Below, piece after piece: positions 5,115-5,182 of a DNA stretch of 5,182 nucleotides. Position numbers and translations under genes: made by a program. The stretch is taken from positions 1 through 5,182 of the forward strand of contig JANXNT010000735.1 in the NCBI GenBank assembly GCA_025353985.1. The letters run 5' to 3'. The DNA is from Limnoglobus sp. (GTDB lineage Bacteria; Planctomycetota; Planctomycetia; Gemmatales; Gemmataceae). The notes below the pieces were generated by a model. The model did no database searches. It worked only from the letters and a program-made list of their open reading frames with translations, and was not told the DNA's origin. Position 1 is the stretch's first letter. Each line of letters opens with the position of its first letter.

Positions 5115-5142
5115 ATGATAGAAATTCGCGATAAGCCGTCAA
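5115..5142 (-). promoter_or_regulatory. Sigma70-type promoter of rpmF-plsX
   Basis: On the minus strand TTGACG (5137-5142) and TATCAT (5115-5120) are separated by 16 nt; each matches the housekeeping consensus at five of six positions. The expected start near 5108 gives a leader of about 36 nt before rpmF. It is the best promoter in the window and is correctly placed for the first gene. Confidence 0.7.
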
Positions 5143-5182
5143 GGATTGCGCCCGATCAACGAGTGAATCTCGAGCGAAACCG

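Overview
The window carries a compact run of housekeeping genes, all on the minus strand. Read in the direction of transcription (high to low coordinates) the order is rpmF, plsX, a 182-nt repeat-filled gap, fabD, a 237-nt leader, acpP, fabF, nuoB and the first 84 codons of a DUF4058-like protein cut by the window edge. The sequence is GC-rich in the genes and more AT-rich between them. The gene order, the short repeat with core GTTAGCCCGACGCGC, and a protein opening with MSVHDWTRV together suggest a planctomycete, probably of the Gemmata group. That assignment is inference from remembered patterns; no 16S or other marker is present.

Region by region. 5182-3857: a good sigma70-type promoter (TTGACG, 16 nt, TATCAT) drives rpmF (ribosomal protein L32), which is tightly coupled to plsX (acyl-ACP:phosphate acyltransferase); plsX's Shine-Dalgarno lies inside the end of rpmF. 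3856-3675: no gene. Three copies of a 24-nt repeat lie here, two direct and one inverted, and two of them form a 24-bp hairpin. 3674-2769: fabD (malonyl-CoA:ACP transacylase). 2768-2532: no gene; it is the acpP leader with one strong hairpin. 2531-2262: acpP with a GTG start. 2261-2209: a short spacer with a perfect C/G hairpin. 2208-973: fabF (beta-ketoacyl-ACP synthase II). 972-890: a 9-bp perfect stem that looks like a terminator, overlapped by a possible promoter. 889-266: nuoB, separated from the rest of complex I. 254-1: the DUF4058-like partial gene, whose Shine-Dalgarno touches the nuoB stop codon.

How the genes work together. FabD loads malonyl groups onto AcpP, FabF elongates the chain, and PlsX moves finished acyl chains from ACP to phosphate for phospholipid synthesis. 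Pairing with rpmF links this to ribosome production, as in many bacteria. Compared with the Escherichia coli order rpmF-plsX-fabH-fabD-fabG-acpP-fabF, both fabH and fabG are missing, and the two places where they would sit are the two longest non-coding gaps.

I see no defence system, phage, CRISPR array, tRNA or rRNA. The points most worth a second look are the repeat cluster between plsX and fabD, the missing fabH and fabG, the orphan nuoB with its overlapping terminator and promoter, and the two acpP-flanking hairpins.
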